Part shown: positions 61,397 to 64,000 of the stretch, one piece after another | Layout: the number at the start of each line of letters is the position of its first letter | How positions within the stretch are numbered: the stretch's first letter is position 1 | Source of the DNA: Mycolicibacterium iranicum | Lineage (GTDB): Bacteria; Actinomycetota; Actinomycetes; Mycobacteriales; Mycobacteriaceae | Direction of reading: 5' to 3' | DNA length: 64,000 nt | Assembly: GCF_002101705.1 (NCBI RefSeq) | Contig: NZ_LQPC01000051.1 | Location: 1-64,000 of the forward strand | Notes under the pieces: model-generated | The model's database searches: none | Seen by the model: only the letters and a program-made list of their open reading frames with translations | Told to the model about the DNA's origin: nothing | Position numbers and translations under genes: made by a program

Positions 61397-63216
61397 CATC
61401 CACCCGGCCCGACATCGTCATCGTGATGACCGACGAGGAACGTGCCATGCCGCCGTACGAATGCGACCGCGTGCGCGCCTGGCGTGACGAAACACTCACC
61501 GGCAGAAGGTGGTTCGATGAGCACGGGGTGAGCTTCGAGCGGCACTACACGGGATCACTGGCCTGCGTGCCCAGTCGTCCGACGATCTTCACCGGCCAGT
61601 ATCCCGATCTGCACGGCGTGACACAGACCGACGGGCTCGGCAAGGCCCACGACGATTCACGGCTGCGGTGGCTGCGGCGTGGCGAGGTACCCACGCTGGG
61701 CAACTGGTTTCGCGCGGCCGGCTACGACACGCACTACGACGGCAAGTGGCACATCTCCCATGCCGATCTCATCGACTCCGGCACCGGACAATCCCTGGAC
61801 ACCAATGACGACAACGGAGTCGTCGACCCCGCCGCCGTTCAGCGCTACCTGGACGCGGATCCCCTCGGCCCCTACGGCTTCTCGGGGTGGGTGGGTCCAG
61901 AGCCGCACGGCGCCAAGCTGTCGAACGCAGGCATCCGACGAGATCCGCTGATCGCCGACCGTGTGGTCGCCTGGCTTGAGCACCGGTACGCCGCCCGCCG
62001 TGCGGGCGACCCCGCGTCGCAGCGACCGTTCCTTCTGGTGGCCAGCTTCGTCAACCCTCACGACATCGTGCTGTTTCCCGGATGGGCCCGTCGAAATCCT
62101 TTGGGGCCCTCGCCTCTCGCTCCTCCACCGGTACCTGCGGCGCCGACCGCGGAGGAGGATCTCTCTACCAAACCCGCCGCACAGATCGCCTTTCGTGAGG
62201 CGTACTACTCCGGGTACGGGCCCGCCTGGTCCATCGAACGCACCTATCGCCGCAATGCCCAGCAGTACCGCGATCTCTACTACCGACTGCACGCCGAGGT
62301 CGACGGCCCGATCGACCGCGTTCGCCGTGCGGTCACCGATAATGCGGGTTCTGCGGGTCCGCACGACACCATTCTGGTCCGCACCGCCGACCACGGAGAT
62401 CTGCTCGGGGCTCACGGCGGACTGCATCAGAAGTGGTTCAACCTCTACGACGAGGCGACCCGGGTTCCGTTCGTCGTCGCGCGCGTCGGCGACCGCGCGA
62501 CGACGGGCCGCACGGTCGCTGCCCCGACGTCACATGTCGACCTGGTCCCCACCTTGCTGTCGGCGGCCGGTGTGGACGTCGGCGCGGTCGCAGCCGTGCT
62601 CTCGGAGTCGTTCACCGAGGTTCATCCGCTCCCCGGCCGTGACCTCATGCCGATCGTCGACGGCGCGCAGGCCGACGACGATCGACCGGTGTATCTGATG
62701 ACTCGCGACAACGTCCTCGAAGGCGACACCGGCGCGTCAGGTCTGGCTCGCATGCTGCGCCTCACCGCGAATGTGCCGCAGCCATTGAAGATCCGAATAC
62801 CTGCACACACCGCCGCGAACTTCGAAGGGCTGGTCGTGCGGGTCCCGGAGAGCGCGGTGTCACACGGCGCCGGACACCTCTGGAAGTTGGTGCGCTCGTT
62901 CGACGACCCCGGTACGTGGACCGAACCCGGCGTACGGCACCTCGCCGCTGACGGGATGGGCGGACCGTCCTATCGCAGCGATCCGCTCGACGATCAGTGG
63001 GAGCTCTACGACCTCACCGACGACCCGATCGAATCCCGGAATCGGTGGGCCGATCCCGAACTGCTGGAGCTGCGCGCGCACCTGCGCGCACAGCTCAAGC
63101 ACGTCCGGGCGGAATCGGTTCCCGAGCGCAACGTCCCGTGGCCCTATGCTCAGCGCCGACCGGAGCACCGACGGCGGTGGTCACCGCTGGGCACGCTGCG
63201 CAGCTTCCTGAGCTGA
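61393..63216 (+). CDS. sulfatase (arylsulfatase-type, formylglycine dependent)
   Basis: A 607-residue sulfatase. C58-V-P-S-R is the CxPSR signature whose Cys is converted to formylglycine by a separate enzyme. VMTDEERAMP supplies metal-ligand Asp residues, KWHIS the catalytic Lys-His and RTADHGDLLGAHGG the second metal site. It would hydrolyse a sulfate (or phosphonate) ester. No signal peptide is visible, so it acts inside the cell. It overlaps the SRPBCC gene by four bases. The substrate is unknown; a sulfated sterol or bile-type compound would fit the neighbours but is speculative. Confidence 0.9.
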   Translation: MTSTRPDIVIVMTDEERAMPPYECDRVRAWRDETLTGRRWFDEHGVSFERHYTGSLACVPSRPTIFTGQYPDLHGVTQTDGLGKAHDDSRLRWLRRGEVPTLGNWFRAAGYDTHYDGKWHISHADLIDSGTGQSLDTNDDNGVVDPAAVQRYLDADPLGPYGFSGWVGPEPHGAKLSNAGIRRDPLIADRVVAWLEHRYAARRAGDPASQRPFLLVASFVNPHDIVLFPGWARRNPLGPSPLAPPPVPAAPTAEEDLSTKPAAQIAFREAYYSGYGPAWSIERTYRRNAQQYRDLYYRLHAEVDGPIDRVRRAVTDNAGSAGPHDTILVRTADHGDLLGAHGGLHQKWFNLYDEATRVPFVVARVGDRATTGRTVAAPTSHVDLVPTLLSAAGVDVGAVAAVLSESFTEVHPLPGRDLMPIVDGAQADDDRPVYLMTRDNVLEGDTGASGLARMLRLTANVPQPLKIRIPAHTAANFEGLVVRVPESAVSHGAGHLWKLVRSFDDPGTWTEPGVRHLAADGMGGPSYRSDPLDDQWELYDLTDDPIESRNRWADPELLELRAHLRAQLKHVRAESVPERNVPWPYAQRRPEHRRRWSPLGTLRSFLS

Positions 63217-63225
63217 ATTCGTGAA

Positions 63226-64000
63226 TCAGGCTCGTGCGAACTGCTTTTCGTCGTACATGCGAGCCCACTCGGCGCGCGGCCGGATCGACACGTCGACGTC
63301 AGCTCCTTTGACGCGCAGTGCGCCGACGGTGGCCTGATCCTTCGGCGTCAGCTTGAACGGATCCCAGCCGAAGAACCGGCACGAGTTCTCCCAGGTGATC
63401 TTGTTGATGTCGGAATCCGAAGCGCCGGCGGCGTTCAGCTCGGCCAGCACCTGCTCGGGCGCATCCGGCCAGAAGCAGTCCGAGTGGGGGTAGTCGCACT
63501 CCCACGCGATGTTGTCGATGCCGATTTCGTGGCGCAGCTTCAGTGACGTCTTGTCCGTGACGTAGCAGGCCAGCGAGTGCTCACGGAACACATCGCTGGG
63601 CAGCTTGTCGCCGAAGTCGCGGCGCAGCCACTTCTGGTTGGTGTAGTGGCGGTCGCTGCGGTCGAGATAGAAGGGGATCCAGCCGATTCCGCCTTCGGAG
63701 AACGCGAACTTCAGGTCCGGGTAGTTGCGCATGGCAGGGCCCCACAGCAGATCCTGCGCGCACATGGCCGACACCTGTGTGGCGAGGATGATCAGGTTGT
63801 CGATCGGCGCGTCCTTGGCCATCGAGATCGCGCCGAAGCCCGTGCCGATGTGCAGACACATGACGACGTTCTCTTCGGAGAGTGTCTGGAACACCGGGCC
63901 CCAGTAGTTTTCGTCGAAATAACTGGGCAGGCCCTCCAGATGCGGCAGTTCCGGCATCGTGACCGCGCGGCATCCTTTGGCCGCGACCCGGCGGATCTCC
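63226..64000 (-). CDS. amidohydrolase family protein, C-terminal part
   Basis: The gene enters from the right edge; its last 257 codons are present. EIRRVAAKGCRAVTMPELPHLEGLPSYFDENYWGPVFQTLSEENVVMCLHIGTG, MRNYPDLKFAFSEGGIGWIPF and DNIAWECDYPHSDCFWP are PF04909 blocks, the last including the catalytic Asp. It is related to the proteins at 1-125 and 22042-23211 but is a separate gene. It is convergent with the sulfatase, with 9 bases between stops. Confidence 0.88.
   Translation of the reverse strand, partial: EIRRVAAKGCRAVTMPELPHLEGLPSYFDENYWGPVFQTLSEENVVMCLHIGTGFGAISMAKDAPIDNLIILATQVSAMCAQDLLWGPAMRNYPDLKFAFSEGGIGWIPFYLDRSDRHYTNQKWLRRDFGDKLPSDVFREHSLACYVTDKTSLKLRHEIGIDNIAWECDYPHSDCFWPDAPEQVLAELNAAGASDSDINKITWENSCRFFGWDPFKLTPKDQATVGALRVKGADVDVSIRPRAEWARMYDEKQFARA

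Overview
The window looks like a chromosomal stretch of a fast-growing, soil-type mycobacterium (Mycolicibacterium or Mycobacterium). I infer this from the high GC content, frequent GTG starts, a mycofactocin-coupled SDR, a wax-ester/diacylglycerol acyltransferase beside a FadD12-like ligase and an Rv1428c-like acyltransferase, a FadE34-like fused acyl-CoA dehydrogenase, F420-type LLM oxidoreductases and a membrane class III cyclase. I recognise about 63 protein genes. I see no tRNA, rRNA, CRISPR array, insertion sequence or phage gene. No gene-free stretch exceeds 300 bases.

Layout. 1-125 is the start of an amidohydrolase leaving the window. 390-6180 (+) is an operon: CMD-family protein, Rieske oxygenase, small protein, amidohydrolase with an altered metal site, SnoaL-like protein and an acyl-CoA dehydrogenase pair. 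6340-7999 holds a frameshifted enoyl-CoA hydratase and a divergent TetR regulator. 8237-10329 (+) is a P450 and a mycofactocin-type SDR. 10461-14342 is a lipid module (WS/DGAT, FadD12-like, acyltransferase). From 36072 down to 15462 run 19 genes on the minus strand, most with overlapping start and stop codons: mhpC, mhpA, mhpB, KstD-like flavoprotein, LLM oxidoreductase, SDR, cyclase-family protein, FMN reductase, hydrolase, SDR, TetR, 3Fe-4S ferredoxin, P450, amidohydrolase, two M24 proteins, enoyl-CoA hydratase, a double-domain CoA-transferase and an SDR. 36225-39222 (+) carries an IclR regulator, a second KstD-like flavoprotein and a TetR. 39153-50419 (mostly minus) holds MeaB, two SDRs (+), an enoyl-CoA hydratase, an acyl-CoA dehydrogenase pair, an acyl-CoA ligase, a 2Fe-2S ferredoxin (+), a CoA-transferase, an LLM enzyme and a two-subunit B12 acyl-CoA mutase. 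50595-53232 (+) is SDR, ligase and small protein. 53308-63216 holds a cyclase, a thiolase-like/DUF35/FadE34-like/epimerase cluster with its own TetR, an SRPBCC protein and a sulfatase. The window ends inside another amidohydrolase.

How it fits together. The palindrome GAGAAT-N3-ATTCTC occurs, exact or nearly so, in five intergenic promoter regions (about 360, 7220, 36120, 40107 and 45956), with weaker matches near 8010, 8100, 50450 and 50560. This suggests one regulator, plausibly the TetR at 7286, controls most of the catabolic genes. MhpA, MhpB and MhpC give hydroxylation, extradiol cleavage and C-C hydrolysis of a 3-hydroxyphenylpropionate-like ring. The two KstD-like flavoproteins beside them could aromatise an alicyclic ketone first. 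Ligases, CoA-transferases, dehydrogenase pairs, hydratases and the B12 mutase would then handle the side chain or ring-opened acyl-CoAs. The substrate is not known from sequence, and mhpD, mhpE and mhpF equivalents are absent here.
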